Shown: piece after piece, positions 9,450-17,506 of the stretch | Layout of the letters: each line of letters opens with the position of its first letter | Position numbering within the stretch: the stretch's first letter is position 1 | Assembly: GCA_016789905.1 (NCBI GenBank) | Contig: JAEUQC010000117.1 | Location: 1 to 60,649, forward strand | Source of the DNA: Bryobacterales bacterium | Lineage (GTDB): Bacteria > Acidobacteriota > Terriglobia > Bryobacterales > Bryobacteraceae | DNA: 60,649 bases | Reading direction: 5' to 3' | Program-made: the position numbers and the translations under genes | The notes under the pieces: model-generated | Told to the model about the DNA's origin: nothing | The model's database searches: none | Seen by the model: only the letters and a program-made list of their open reading frames with translations

Positions 9450-10109
9450 ATGTTTTCCTTCCTCACTTCCCGTAACATTGTGATTTTTACCGCACTGGTC
9501 GTGGTGCAAGGCGCGGCTGGCTATTACTTGAATGCCAGGCAGGAGTATGTTCCGCCCGCCGTTCCGCTGGCGCAGATCAAGCAGCAGCAAGGCGACTGGA
9601 TGATGGTGAAAGAATGGCAGGTGGAGCCGGAAGTGCAGGCCGTGCTGAAAGCCGACGATACGCTTTCGCGCCATTATGTTCGCCCCGGCGTGCCGCAGGG
9701 CGCGGGGCTGTTTATGGCGTTTTTCCGTTCGCAGCGGGCCGGTGTCGCGCCGCATTCTCCGAAAAACTGCCTGCCGGGAAATGGATGGGTGGCGGAGAAG
9801 AGCACCATTATTCCGATTGCTGTGCCTGGCCGAGAGAACCCGGTGGAAGCGAATTACTATGTTGTCCAGCGGGGAGATAACAAGAGCGTGGTTGTCTACT
9901 GGTATCAATCGCACGGGCGCACGGTAGCCGATGAATACAAGGCAAAGTTCTATGTCATGTCGGACGCGGTGAGTTTGAACCGGACCGATACGGCGCTGGT
10001 GCGTGTGACGGTGGCGGTTGGTCCGGAAGGTGTTCCGGCGGCCGAGCAGGCGGCTTTCGACTTTGTGAAGAAGTCGCACGGCGACATTTCGAGAGTGTTG
10101 CCGCAATAA
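9450..10109 (+). CDS. epsI: Exosortase-associated protein EpsI
   Basis: A 219-residue protein with one N-terminal membrane anchor (about residues 9-25) and an extracytoplasmic EpsI (DUF3485) domain. Family patterns are clear: MAFFRSQRAG, PHSPKNCLPGNGW, a VVYWYQSHGR strand, and VADEYKAKFYVMSD followed by NRTDTALVRVTV. EpsI is almost always encoded with or fused to an exosortase and is needed for exopolysaccharide export in species where it was studied; its chemistry is not established. Here it starts 5 nt after the exosortase stop codon, so the two are almost surely co-transcribed. Confidence 0.93.
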   Translation: MFSFLTSRNIVIFTALVVVQGAAGYYLNARQEYVPPAVPLAQIKQQQGDWMMVKEWQVEPEVQAVLKADDTLSRHYVRPGVPQGAGLFMAFFRSQRAGVAPHSPKNCLPGNGWVAEKSTIIPIAVPGRENPVEANYYVVQRGDNKSVVVYWYQSHGRTVADEYKAKFYVMSDAVSLNRTDTALVRVTVAVGPEGVPAAEQAAFDFVKKSHGDISRVLPQ

Positions 10110-10130
10110 GCGCTTGAGGATTCGCGAACT

Positions 10131-10475
10131 ATGTTGAATTGGTGGAACAAAGACGAAACGTCTGTCAAGGTGGAGTTGGATTTGAACGTGATCCGGCGGC
10201 AGGAGGCGGCGATCCTGTTCAAGCACAGCCGCACGTGCCCTGTAAGTTTCGCGGCGCAATCGGAAGTGAAGCGATTCTCCGCGCTGCACCCCGAAGTGCC
10301 GGTGTATACGCTGGTGGTGCAGGATGACCGTGAGCTTTCGCGGGAAGTGGCGGAATGGACCGGGATTCGCCATGAGTCGCCGCAGGTTTTTGTGTTGCGG
10401 CGGGGCGTGGTGGTGGCGTCCGATTCGCACGAGGGCGTGACGGTGGAACTGCTGGCCGAGTCAATCAAAGGGTAG
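10131..10475 (+). CDS. ytxJ: YtxJ/BrxC-like bacillithiol system protein
   Basis: A 114-residue thioredoxin-fold protein of the YtxJ (DUF2847) family, proposed to act as a monothiol bacilliredoxin that removes bacillithiol from oxidised proteins. The active region is FKHSRTCPVS, with a single Cys at 36 in the redox position. The rest matches the fold: YTLVVQDDRELSR, GIRHESPQVFVL (cis-Pro) and SDSHEGVT. It starts 21 nt after epsI, so it could be the last gene of that operon, although no functional link to exosortase is known. YpdA at 50100 belongs to the same thiol system. Confidence 0.88.
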   Translation: MLNWWNKDETSVKVELDLNVIRRQEAAILFKHSRTCPVSFAAQSEVKRFSALHPEVPVYTLVVQDDRELSREVAEWTGIRHESPQVFVLRRGVVVASDSHEGVTVELLAESIKG

Positions 10476-10789
10476 GCTAACGGGCGGAGGCTCCGGAATG
10501 TATAGCCGCACTGTCTCTTTTGGGGATGTGCGTGGCTCTTTGGAGGAGACCCGCATTCTGGAGAAGGGAGAGCAGAAACGCATTGTGGGAAAGGACAGCA
10601 CGCTGACGACGGGCGCGGATAAGGAAAAACTACTTTTCGCCACTGGGAGTACCGAGCATGGGACGCGGAAGGCGGAGATACGGCGCGTGGAGGTCAGGAC
10701 GGATGGGGTAACTCGCCCGGATTGGCGGACTGTCTGCTCTGATGCCGAGTGAAAGGACCGTGTATCGGGCACCGGAAGGGTTTCGGTTA
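10476..10789. other. Gap between convergent genes, with a doubtful 84-codon frame
   Basis: The 314 bases between ytxJ (plus) and the beta-barrel gene (minus) hold no recognised gene. A plus-strand frame at 10498-10752 gives an 84-residue Lys, Arg and Glu rich peptide with no family pattern. It lies in strongly G-rich DNA where such frames arise by chance. No terminator with a clear T-run was found between these converging genes. Confidence 0.5.
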
Positions 10790-11257
10790 TTAGCGAAACG
10801 TGATGCCGATGCGACCCTGCCCGGTGGTCTCCACCAGGCCAAGCGCATGGACGCGGAACTCCGTGCGGATGCCGAGTTTGGGCCGGAACCAGTAGGTGAC
10901 TCCGCCACCGGCATGGAAGGCTGGGCCAATGCCATTGGCGCCATAGAGGCCCAGGGGCGCAATGCTGACGAACGGGTCCCATTTGGCGGACAGTTGCCGC
11001 TTCCCGAAATGATACCCGACAGGAACATACGCTTCGCCATAGCCGGTCCCGTTTACAAACTGGAGAAACCCGCCCTCGGCGCCCAAGGTGAGCCCCTTCC
11101 AGAGAAACCCTTCCGCGCCGCCGCCACCGCCGATCACGGTGTAGGAATGCTGGCAGGCGCCAACGGTGAAGTAACCGTAAACACTGGCGCGATAGTCCTG
11201 TGCAGCGATCTGCGACGGGGATAGGAAAAGGACGGTGAGTGCGGCCCAGGGTTTCAT
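10790..11257 (-). CDS. Small outer-membrane beta-barrel-like protein
   Basis: A 155-residue protein with a signal peptide (MKPWAALTVLFLSPSQIAAQ, cleavage near AAQ-D). The mature part has alternating polar and hydrophobic residues with many Gly and aromatic residues, as in small beta-barrels (for example YVPVGYHFGKRQ, GGGVTYWFRPKLGIRTEFRV). It ends in a strand closing with FR. It has no closer family assignment. An AGGAAGCGAGG purine tract just upstream of the ATG can serve as ribosome binding site. It lies 81 bp downstream of a DUF1080 gene on the same strand. Confidence 0.75.
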   Translation of the reverse strand: MKPWAALTVLFLSPSQIAAQDYRASVYGYFTVGACQHSYTVIGGGGGAEGFLWKGLTLGAEGGFLQFVNGTGYGEAYVPVGYHFGKRQLSAKWDPFVSIAPLGLYGANGIGPAFHAGGGVTYWFRPKLGIRTEFRVHALGLVETTGQGRIGITFR

Positions 11258-11338
11258 AAGATACCTCGCTTCCTAAGAAATACCACTTTCTGGGAACACA
11301 GCAGGCGACGGGAGAAGGGACCCTGGGGGGCTTGCCTA

Positions 11339-11944
11339 TTAAGGCAGAAGGCGGTATTCGACTTTGCGGATGGCGCCGGCGGTGTTGTAACTGGAAAAGC
11401 CGAGCGGGGTGTTCAAATGCAGTTCGGCACGGGGGCGCAGGGAGATTTGGCGGCCGGCGATGGGGGCGCTGACAATCTGCTTTTCGTCGATCCAAGCACG
11501 GAGATGCGATGGCGTTACCTGGAGGCGGAATGAATAATAGCGGGCGGTTTCGAAGGTGAAGTAAGTGCGGGTTTCATTATCGGAGGCGTCCCACCCATCG
11601 ATACTCGACAGCCCGACAATGTCTCCGCCCCAGCCGCCGGTAACCCAGGTGCAATGCGAGTCGCCGACGGGAAAAGTGAGGCTGGCGAAGAAGTCGCCGC
11701 CCTTCATGCGGGCCGCTTCGAAGCGGATTTCGTAGTTCGTCTTCGGGAATGCAGCGGTGCGGGTGACGCCGGTCATTGGCGCGCCGTTTTCGAGGAAGAT
11801 TTCTCCGTTTTCCACGCGAGCCTTGCCGTGGCCGGTGAACTTCGTTTCCTGCCAGCCGGTGAGCGGCTGCCAACTCTGCGCGGCAACGAGGGCGGAGAAG
11901 AGCAGGGTGAGGACCAAAGGCATCAACGACGAGGATACACCCAT
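11339..11944 (-). CDS. DUF1080-like secreted carbohydrate-active protein
   Basis: A 201-residue protein with a signal peptide (MGVSSSLMPLVLTLLFSALVAAQ) and a DUF1080-like sandwich. Supporting patterns are FLENGAPMTGV, NYEIRFEAARMKGGDFFASLTFPVG, HCTWVTGGWGG and the ligand-side DNETRTYFTFETARYYSFRL, plus a final SSYNTAGAIRKVEYRLL strand. It is more divergent than the copy at 5534 and lacks the long central GNSGI loop, so its substrate may differ. It is divergent from the DUF2157 gene, with 41 bp between the starts that must hold both promoters. Confidence 0.82.
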   Translation of the reverse strand: MGVSSSLMPLVLTLLFSALVAAQSWQPLTGWQETKFTGHGKARVENGEIFLENGAPMTGVTRTAAFPKTNYEIRFEAARMKGGDFFASLTFPVGDSHCTWVTGGWGGDIVGLSSIDGWDASDNETRTYFTFETARYYSFRLQVTPSHLRAWIDEKQIVSAPIAGRQISLRPRAELHLNTPLGFSSYNTAGAIRKVEYRLLP

Positions 11945-11985
11945 TCCGTGGTGGCGATTGATACGATGTAGCCACCAGAATCTTC

Positions 11986-12951
11986 ATGGCGCAATCGCAG
12001 GACCATATAGACGAATGGGCGAGCGCGGGAAGGCTGCGCGCCGAAGATGTGCGGCAGGCGCTGGCGATGGCCGGCGTCACGCCTGGGCCCGCGGAGTGGC
12101 GAGCATTTGCACGGATGGCGCTGTTGTGGATTGGCGTGTTGCTGATGGCGGCCGGTGTGATTTTCTTTTTCGCCTCCAACTGGAAGGCGATGAGCCGCGT
12201 GGCGAAATTCGGGCTGGCCGAAGGGTTGCTGGTTCTGGCCATCGGGGCGTGTATTTTGCTGGGGCTGGAACGGACGGCCGGCAAATCCGCACTGCTGGCG
12301 GGAGCGCTGTTGACCGGGGCGCTGCTGGCGCTGGTGGGGCAGACCTATCAGACAGGCGCGGATACGTTCGAACTATTCGCCTATTGGGCGTTGCTGATTC
12401 TGCCGTGGGTACTGGCCGGCCGGTTTGGGCCGTTATGGATGTTCTGGATATTCCTGTTGAACACAGCGGCCGTGATGTACTTTCAGGCTGGACGATGGGG
12501 AATTCTGGGGCCGCTGTTCGGGATGCACGGTGTGGTGTGGTTTCTGTTAGGGATTAATTTGGCTGCGCAAATGGCGTGGGAATTAGCAATGGCGCGTGGC
12601 GTGGCGTGGCTGGAGCGTTGGGGGGCGAGGGTGCTCGGGTTGGCCGCCGGCGGTGCGGCTACCTACATCGGTGTGATGGCGGTAGTGGAGTTCCGCGAGA
12701 TATCGGCATGGGCGTTTCCGGCCTATGTTGCGTGGGCCGGAGCGGTGTTCTGGCATTACCGGTGGCGTGTATCCGACGTGTTCATGCTGTCGGGCCTGGT
12801 GCTGAGCGGCATAGTGGTAGCGGCGGTGTTTTTGGCAAAGCACATGGCGCGCGACGAGGCGAGCCTGCTGATCATGGGCGTCGTTGTGATCGGACTTTCG
12901 GCGGCGGGGGCGTGGTGGATTCGGGAATTGGCGCGGGAGGAGGAACAATGA
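11986..12951 (+). CDS. DUF2157 membrane protein
   Basis: A 321-residue protein with a short cytoplasmic N-terminal helical region (about 1-45) followed by about ten hydrophobic segments. The first matches the DUF2157 core, where a membrane segment runs into FFFASNWKAM. Function is unknown. It overlaps the next gene by 4 nt (ATGA at 12948-12951). It is the first of three coupled genes (DUF2157, DUF4401, GDYXXLXY) that also occur side by side in other bacteria, so the products probably work in one membrane complex. That role is inference. Confidence 0.85.
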   Translation: MAQSQDHIDEWASAGRLRAEDVRQALAMAGVTPGPAEWRAFARMALLWIGVLLMAAGVIFFFASNWKAMSRVAKFGLAEGLLVLAIGACILLGLERTAGKSALLAGALLTGALLALVGQTYQTGADTFELFAYWALLILPWVLAGRFGPLWMFWIFLLNTAAVMYFQAGRWGILGPLFGMHGVVWFLLGINLAAQMAWELAMARGVAWLERWGARVLGLAAGGAATYIGVMAVVEFREISAWAFPAYVAWAGAVFWHYRWRVSDVFMLSGLVLSGIVVAAVFLAKHMARDEASLLIMGVVVIGLSAAGAWWIRELAREEEQ

Positions 12952-13946
12952 CGCGGGCGGAACTGTGGGCCCGGTTGTTGGAGGCGGGCCTGGTGCATGG
13001 AGAGATGCCGCCGGCGCGAGAGGCGCCGACGCCATGGCCGGTGCGCGTGATGATGGGCGTGGCGGGGTGGTTCGGCGGGCTGTTGCTGCTGGGTTTTGCG
13101 GGGATGACGTTTGCGATGCTCTTCCGGTCAGAAGCGGTTGCGCTGCCGGTGGGCGTTGCGTGTTGCATGGCGGCGCTGGCGGCGTTCCACCTGGCGGCGG
13201 GCAGCGCGCTGCTGTCGCAATTTGGTTTCGCGGTGAGTGTGGCCGGGCAGGTTCTCATTTTCTTCGGCCTGGGTGAGATGCTGGGTTCGCACTCGTCGGT
13301 GGAGGTGCTGCTGCTGATGGCCGTGTTGGAAGCGCTTTTGGCGGCGGGGTTGCCGAACGCAATGCATCGGGTATTCACGGCCGCGGCGGCGAACGTGTTT
13401 CTGTTGATGGCGGCGCATGTGGGAGGGTTTGCCGGCGCGGCGATCGCGGTGACGGCGACGGGCGCGGCGGCGATATGGCTGGCTCCGGAATGGATGGCGA
13501 CGGCGCCCGATGTGTGGCGGCCGTTGGGGTATGGACTTGCGCTGGCATTGGCGCCCATGGATGGATCTCTGCTGGCGGGGCCGCAGATTTGGAGCATGAT
13601 CCTGCGAGAGGGCCCGGCGGTGTTGTGGTGGGGCCAAGCGGCTACCGGGCTGGTGCTGTGCTGGACGGCGTGGCGTATTGGCGGCGGTTGGACAGGTGTT
13701 GGTCTGGCGGCGCCGTTGGCCGTGCTGGGAATATGGGCGCCGGGGATAAGTGCGGCGGTGCTGGTGGTGACGCTGGGTTTTGCGAACAGGAACCGGATTC
13801 TGATGGGGCTCGGCATGGTGGCGTTCGCGGGGTACCTATCGCATTTCTACTATCAACTGGATTTAACGCTGCTGGCGAAGGCGGGTGCGCTGACCGGGAC
13901 GGGGCTGGCGCTGCTGGCCATGCGATGGGCGGTGCGCCGTGCGTAG
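12948..13946 (+). CDS. DUF4401 membrane protein
   Basis: A 332-residue polytopic membrane protein with about ten hydrophobic segments and very high Ala, Gly, Leu and Val content. It belongs to the DUF4401 family by its position and by its short N-terminal stretch (MTRAELWARLLEAGLV ... PTPWPVRVMMGVAGW). The ATG at 12948 is chosen because it overlaps the DUF2157 stop codon in ATGA. A longer in-frame reading from 12576 only shadows the upstream gene. The stop at 13944-13946 overlaps the start region of the third gene. Function is unknown. Confidence 0.85.
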   Translation: MTRAELWARLLEAGLVHGEMPPAREAPTPWPVRVMMGVAGWFGGLLLLGFAGMTFAMLFRSEAVALPVGVACCMAALAAFHLAAGSALLSQFGFAVSVAGQVLIFFGLGEMLGSHSSVEVLLLMAVLEALLAAGLPNAMHRVFTAAAANVFLLMAAHVGGFAGAAIAVTATGAAAIWLAPEWMATAPDVWRPLGYGLALALAPMDGSLLAGPQIWSMILREGPAVLWWGQAATGLVLCWTAWRIGGGWTGVGLAAPLAVLGIWAPGISAAVLVVTLGFANRNRILMGLGMVAFAGYLSHFYYQLDLTLLAKAGALTGTGLALLAMRWAVRRA

Positions 13947-14409
13947 GATGGTGGTGCTGGCGGGTTTGTTTGTTGTGTTGTTGGCGGCGAACTACTCGAT
14001 TTATGAGAAAGAGCGGGTGCTGGCGGAGGGGCGGGTGGTGTTATTGGAACTGGCTCCGGTGGACCCGCGATCGCTGATGCAGGGGGACTACATGGCGCTG
14101 CGGTTCGCTTTGCAAAACGCCGTGCGTGGCGCGGCGACAGATGGGTACATGGTGCTGGGCGTGGACGGGCGGGGAGTAGGACAGTTTCGGCGATTTGACG
14201 CCGGGGCGCCGTTGGCGGAGGATGAGGTGCGGGTGTTTTTCCGGATGCGCCTGGGCGAAATCAAACTGGGCACGAATGCGTACTTCTTTCAGGAAGGGGA
14301 CGCGGCGTTGTATGAGAATGCGAAATTCGGGGAGTTTCGAGTGGATGGCGGCGGGCAGGTGCTGCTGACCGGTTTGCGGGATGGGGCGGGGAAACGGTTG
14401 GGGCGGTGA
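13939..14409 (+). CDS. GDYXXLXY-domain protein
   Basis: A 156-residue membrane-anchored protein with one N-terminal membrane segment (VVLAGLFVVLLAANYSIY) and an extracytoplasmic domain carrying the family signature GDYMALRF, which fits the GDYXXLXY pattern. Later conserved stretches are GEIKLGTNAYFFQEG and YENAKFGEFRVD. The reading frame opens with GTG at 13939; an ATG three codons later at 13948 is an alternative start. Either way it overlaps or abuts the DUF4401 stop, so translation is coupled. Function is unknown. It completes the DUF2157-DUF4401-GDYXXLXY trio. Confidence 0.88.
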   Translation: MRRMVVLAGLFVVLLAANYSIYEKERVLAEGRVVLLELAPVDPRSLMQGDYMALRFALQNAVRGAATDGYMVLGVDGRGVGQFRRFDAGAPLAEDEVRVFFRMRLGEIKLGTNAYFFQEGDAALYENAKFGEFRVDGGGQVLLTGLRDGAGKRLGR

Positions 14410-14643
14410 TGGGAGGGTAGCGCTGCGATCCTGACTCCTGGTGAAGGCCCTAGAGCGTGGGGCAGAATGGCCAGATTGGGACAAGCCGGCGGTGGTGACA
14501 AAAACGGGTTTCCAAAGGACGCGCGGAAGATGCCGACGTCGCCCAACTGACCGTTCTTGCGCGTTTTTGATTCTGTCTGCATCTCGCGCGAAGTCTACGG
14601 CGAGGTGGTGATCGCCAGTGCAGGCAAACCTGGCGCCGGCCGG

Positions 14644-16689
14644 CTATTTGGATTTGAGGTTGTCGCGGATAAGATTGGCGATGAGGACGTCGACGATGGA
14701 GCCGCCGCCGTTGGCGCCCGTGGCGCCGCCGCCGCTGACGAGAACGTCGGGGACGATCTTCATGCCTTTTTCGCCGGCGCTGGAGAGCGCATTTGCGACC
14801 TGGACGAGGGCGTAGTTGGCGGCGTCCATGGACTCGATTTTCTGCTTGATGACCTTGGCTTCCGCTTCACCGATGGCGAGTGTTTTGGTGGCAGTGGCGT
14901 CACCGGTGACGCGGGTGACTTCAGCGTCGGCCTTGGCGTTGATGGTCTTGGCTTCGGCTTCGCCACGAGCGGCGGCGACGGCGGATTCGGCGTTGAACTT
15001 GGCGATGGCCACCTTACGTTCCGCGGCGACGACCTCGGGCTGGGTGTCGGCGAGGGCCTTGGCCTGTTCAAGCCGCTGGCGCTGGGCCTGGGCTTCGGTC
15101 TGCACTTCGAACGTGTGCTTCTGCGTTTCGGCGACCTTGCGCTCGGTGAGCGGCTTCATGAGTTCAGCGGGCGGGTTGATATCGCCGATCAGCGTTTCGA
15201 CGGCGCCGACGTTGTATTCGGCGAGGGCCTGGAAGATGGCGGCCTTGGCTTCCTTCTGCCGCTCGGTGCGCTTGGTAAGGAAGTCAATGACGTCGGAGCC
15301 CTGGGCGGTGTTGCGGAAGTAGTTGCCGATTGTCGGTTCCAGGACTTGGGTGACGAGGGCTTCCATGCTGCCGAAGCGGGCGATGACACGGGGCGCGTCG
15401 TTGCGGGGAATGTGGATGATTTGGGAGACGTCGAGGTTATAGGAGAAGCCGTCGGCGGAGCGGACGGTGATGGTGGAAAGCTTGGCGTCGAGGTTGTGGC
15501 TTTCTGTACGGCCGGTGGCCCAGTTAAGAACGACATTGGCAGTTGGAACGATTTTCACCTTGTGTGTGTGTGGGTTGATGGGGTACATGCCGGGGTCGAG
15601 GGGTTCGACCCAGACACCCTTTTCGCCACGCCCGACGAGGTTGCCGTGGCGGAAATCGGCGCCGGTGACATCCTTGCCCTCCCGGCCGACATAGGCGACG
15701 ACGACGCCGACGTTGGCGATGGGAACGTTGGTTTGATCGACGAATTCGACGGTGGCGAATTTGGGATTGATGAAGTAGCGCCCGTTGAGGAGCACTTGTT
15801 CCTGCAGGCCCTTGGTGCCGCCGTTGGCGACGAACTGCATGGGGTCCTGGAACATGTTGTGGCCGGGGACTTCGGGGCCGGCGATGTCGCCGGTCTTCAG
15901 GGGCGTGCCTTCGCGGGTGGTGATGATGCCGATCTTGCCGTCGGGCACGTCGGTGACGAACGCCTTTTCAATGCGGAAGAGAACGGGATTGATACGGTAG
16001 GTGCCCTGGGGGATGATGGCCATCTGCGGACCGCGTTCGCCGCCGCCATCCATGAAGGCGCGGGCATCCTGGAACGAGTCGCAATCGACATGTCGGCCGA
16101 TGATGCGCCCGCCGGTGAGCGGTTTGCCGTCGCGGGCTTCGACGACGCCTATTTCGCCGGCTTCGATGAAGGTCATGGGCACGGCGGTGACTTTGAAAAC
16201 GAGCGGGTTGATGCGCCAGGTGCCTGGTGAAATGAGTGCCATTTGGGGGCCGCGTTCCCCGCCGCCTTCCAGGAAGGCGCGCGCGTCCTGGAAGTTGTCG
16301 CAATCCACCTGCCGGGCGATGATGCGGCCATCGGGAAGGACGCGGCCATCGCAGCTTTCAACGACGCCTATCTGGCCGGACGGGATGACCTTTTGAGGGA
16401 CGATGGCGATATCGTATTGCCACGGCCAGAGGCCGATGTGGAGACCCGGGGGAAGCGTATCGGCCTGAATGCCGGCTTCTCCTTTGAGGGCGACGATCTT
16501 ACCGGGCGGAAGCTCTTTGTTGGCGCCGAAGAGAACGAATTTCTTAACGACAGTACCGATGGAATCATCGGGGATTATGTAGATGCCGAGGAGGCGGAAG
16601 GTCCACTTATACAAGACCAGGAAGAGAACCAAGGCCGCGAAGCCGATGTACCAGATCGTGTTTGAAGGAACCGAGATCACGCCGTCCAT
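14644..16689 (-). CDS. Flotillin-like SPFH protein with five internal repeats
   Basis: A 681-residue membrane-attached SPFH/flotillin-family protein, the kind that forms membrane microdomains. It has one N-terminal membrane segment (about 10-33). Five units of about 60-68 residues follow at roughly 40-98, 103-168, 176-241, 249-316 and 324-382. Each opens with a G-x-I-G-V-V pattern and closes with P-G-x-Y-x-I-N-P. Then come the SPFH core (about 383-515), an Ala, Glu and Lys rich coiled coil (about 515-615) and a Gly-rich tail. The number of units is notable; flotillins usually have only the SPFH domain before the coiled coil. It has no partner gene nearby; the sdh operon lies upstream on the same strand, 43 nt away. 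Confidence 0.9.
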   Translation of the reverse strand: MDGVISVPSNTIWYIGFAALVLFLVLYKWTFRLLGIYIIPDDSIGTVVKKFVLFGANKELPPGKIVALKGEAGIQADTLPPGLHIGLWPWQYDIAIVPQKVIPSGQIGVVESCDGRVLPDGRIIARQVDCDNFQDARAFLEGGGERGPQMALISPGTWRINPLVFKVTAVPMTFIEAGEIGVVEARDGKPLTGGRIIGRHVDCDSFQDARAFMDGGGERGPQMAIIPQGTYRINPVLFRIEKAFVTDVPDGKIGIITTREGTPLKTGDIAGPEVPGHNMFQDPMQFVANGGTKGLQEQVLLNGRYFINPKFATVEFVDQTNVPIANVGVVVAYVGREGKDVTGADFRHGNLVGRGEKGVWVEPLDPGMYPINPHTHKVKIVPTANVVLNWATGRTESHNLDAKLSTITVRSADGFSYNLDVSQIIHIPRNDAPRVIARFGSMEALVTQVLEPTIGNYFRNTAQGSDVIDFLTKRTERQKEAKAAIFQALAEYNVGAVETLIGDINPPAELMKPLTERKVAETQKHTFEVQTEAQAQRQRLEQAKALADTQPEVVAAERKVAIAKFNAESAVAAARGEAEAKTINAKADAEVTRVTGDATATKTLAIGEAEAKVIKQKIESMDAANYALVQVANALSSAGEKGMKIVPDVLVSGGGATGANGGGSIVDVLIANLIRDNLKSK
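15544..16572 (-). repeat. Five tandem units inside the flotillin gene
   Basis: DNA coding for repeats 1-5 of the flotillin-like protein. Units 2 (16186-16383) and 3 (15967-16164) are still similar at DNA level. Both contain the block encoding VDC-D-FQDARAF followed by GGGERGPQMA. Units 1, 4 and 5 are more divergent and are recognised from the protein pattern only. Confidence 0.75.
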
Positions 16690-16732
16690 GTGTTGTAGAC
16701 ACTCCCGTTTGAGTGTACTTCAACAACAAGGA

Positions 16733-17506
16733 TCAGCCGGCGCCGGCTTCGGCCTGGGGTTCGCGGTAGGTGATGGCGCCGACGAGATAGTCACGGTTCA
16801 TGCGGGCGATGTTTTCAAGCTGAATCCCCTTCGGGCAAACCGCTTCGCACTCGCCGATGTTGGTGCAATTGCCGAAGCCTTCGACGGCGGCTTGAGCCAC
16901 CATGTTGAGCGCGCGGGCGTGGCGCTCCGGCTGGCCTTGCGGCAGGAGGCCCAAGTGGCTGATTTTGGCGCCGGTGAAGAGCGACGCGCTGGCATTGGGA
17001 CAAGCCGCGACGCAGGCGCCGCAGCCGATGCAAGCGGCGGCGGACATGGCCATGTCCGATTCGGCTTTGGGGATTAGAATCGAATTGCCATCGGTGGCGC
17101 TGCCGGTGGGAACGCTGACGTAGCCGCCGGCGCCGATGATGCGATCGAACGCGCTGCGGTTGACGACCAGGTCTTTCACGACGGGGAAGGCGGCGGCGCG
17201 CCAAGGCTCCAGGAACAACTCCTCGTTATCGTGGAAGGAGCGCATGTGGAGTTGGCAAACGGTGGTGCCGCGGCGAGGGCCGTGGGCCACGCCGTTGATG
17301 ACGAAACCGCACATGCCGCAGATGCCTTCGCGGCAATCATGATCGAAGGCGACCGGTTCTTCGCCCTTGGTGATCAATTGCTCGTTGAGCACGTCGAGCA
17401 TTTCGAGGAAAGACATGTGCTCGCTGACGTTATCGAGCGAATAGCGAACCATGGCCCCTTGATCGGTGGGACTCTTTTGGCGCCAAATGTTGAGTGTTAA
17501 GCGCAT
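16733..17506 (-). CDS. sdhB: Succinate dehydrogenase iron-sulfur subunit
   Basis: A 257-residue subunit that carries electrons from FAD to quinone through three iron-sulfur clusters. The [2Fe-2S] ligands lie in CREGICGMCG plus a later Cys (TVCQLH). The [4Fe-4S] and [3Fe-4S] ligands lie in CIGCGACVAACPN and CTNIGECEAVCPKG. The start is the ATG at 17504-17506, which shares one base with the sdhA stop (TAATG). A longer in-frame reading to 17713 lies inside sdhA and is not native. The gene order sdhC-sdhA-sdhB on the minus strand is that of a single operon. Confidence 0.97.
   Translation of the reverse strand: MRLTLNIWRQKSPTDQGAMVRYSLDNVSEHMSFLEMLDVLNEQLITKGEEPVAFDHDCREGICGMCGFVINGVAHGPRRGTTVCQLHMRSFHDNEELFLEPWRAAAFPVVKDLVVNRSAFDRIIGAGGYVSVPTGSATDGNSILIPKAESDMAMSAAACIGCGACVAACPNASASLFTGAKISHLGLLPQGQPERHARALNMVAQAAVEGFGNCTNIGECEAVCPKGIQLENIARMNRDYLVGAITYREPQAEAGAG

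Noticed and set aside
10498..10752. An 84-codon plus-strand frame between convergent genes
   Set aside because: No ribosome binding site or family pattern, and the G-rich strand favours such frames. Kept only as a note under the gap.
10461..11495. A 344-codon minus-strand frame covering the beta-barrel gene
   Set aside because: It is in a different frame from the real gene, which has a signal peptide and ribosome binding site, and its Arg/His/Pro-rich product looks random.
14557..16230. A 557-codon plus-strand frame opposite the flotillin gene
   Set aside because: Its Gly/Asp/Val-rich translation is the mirror of the minus-strand codons. The flotillin reading has membrane, SPFH and coiled-coil features.
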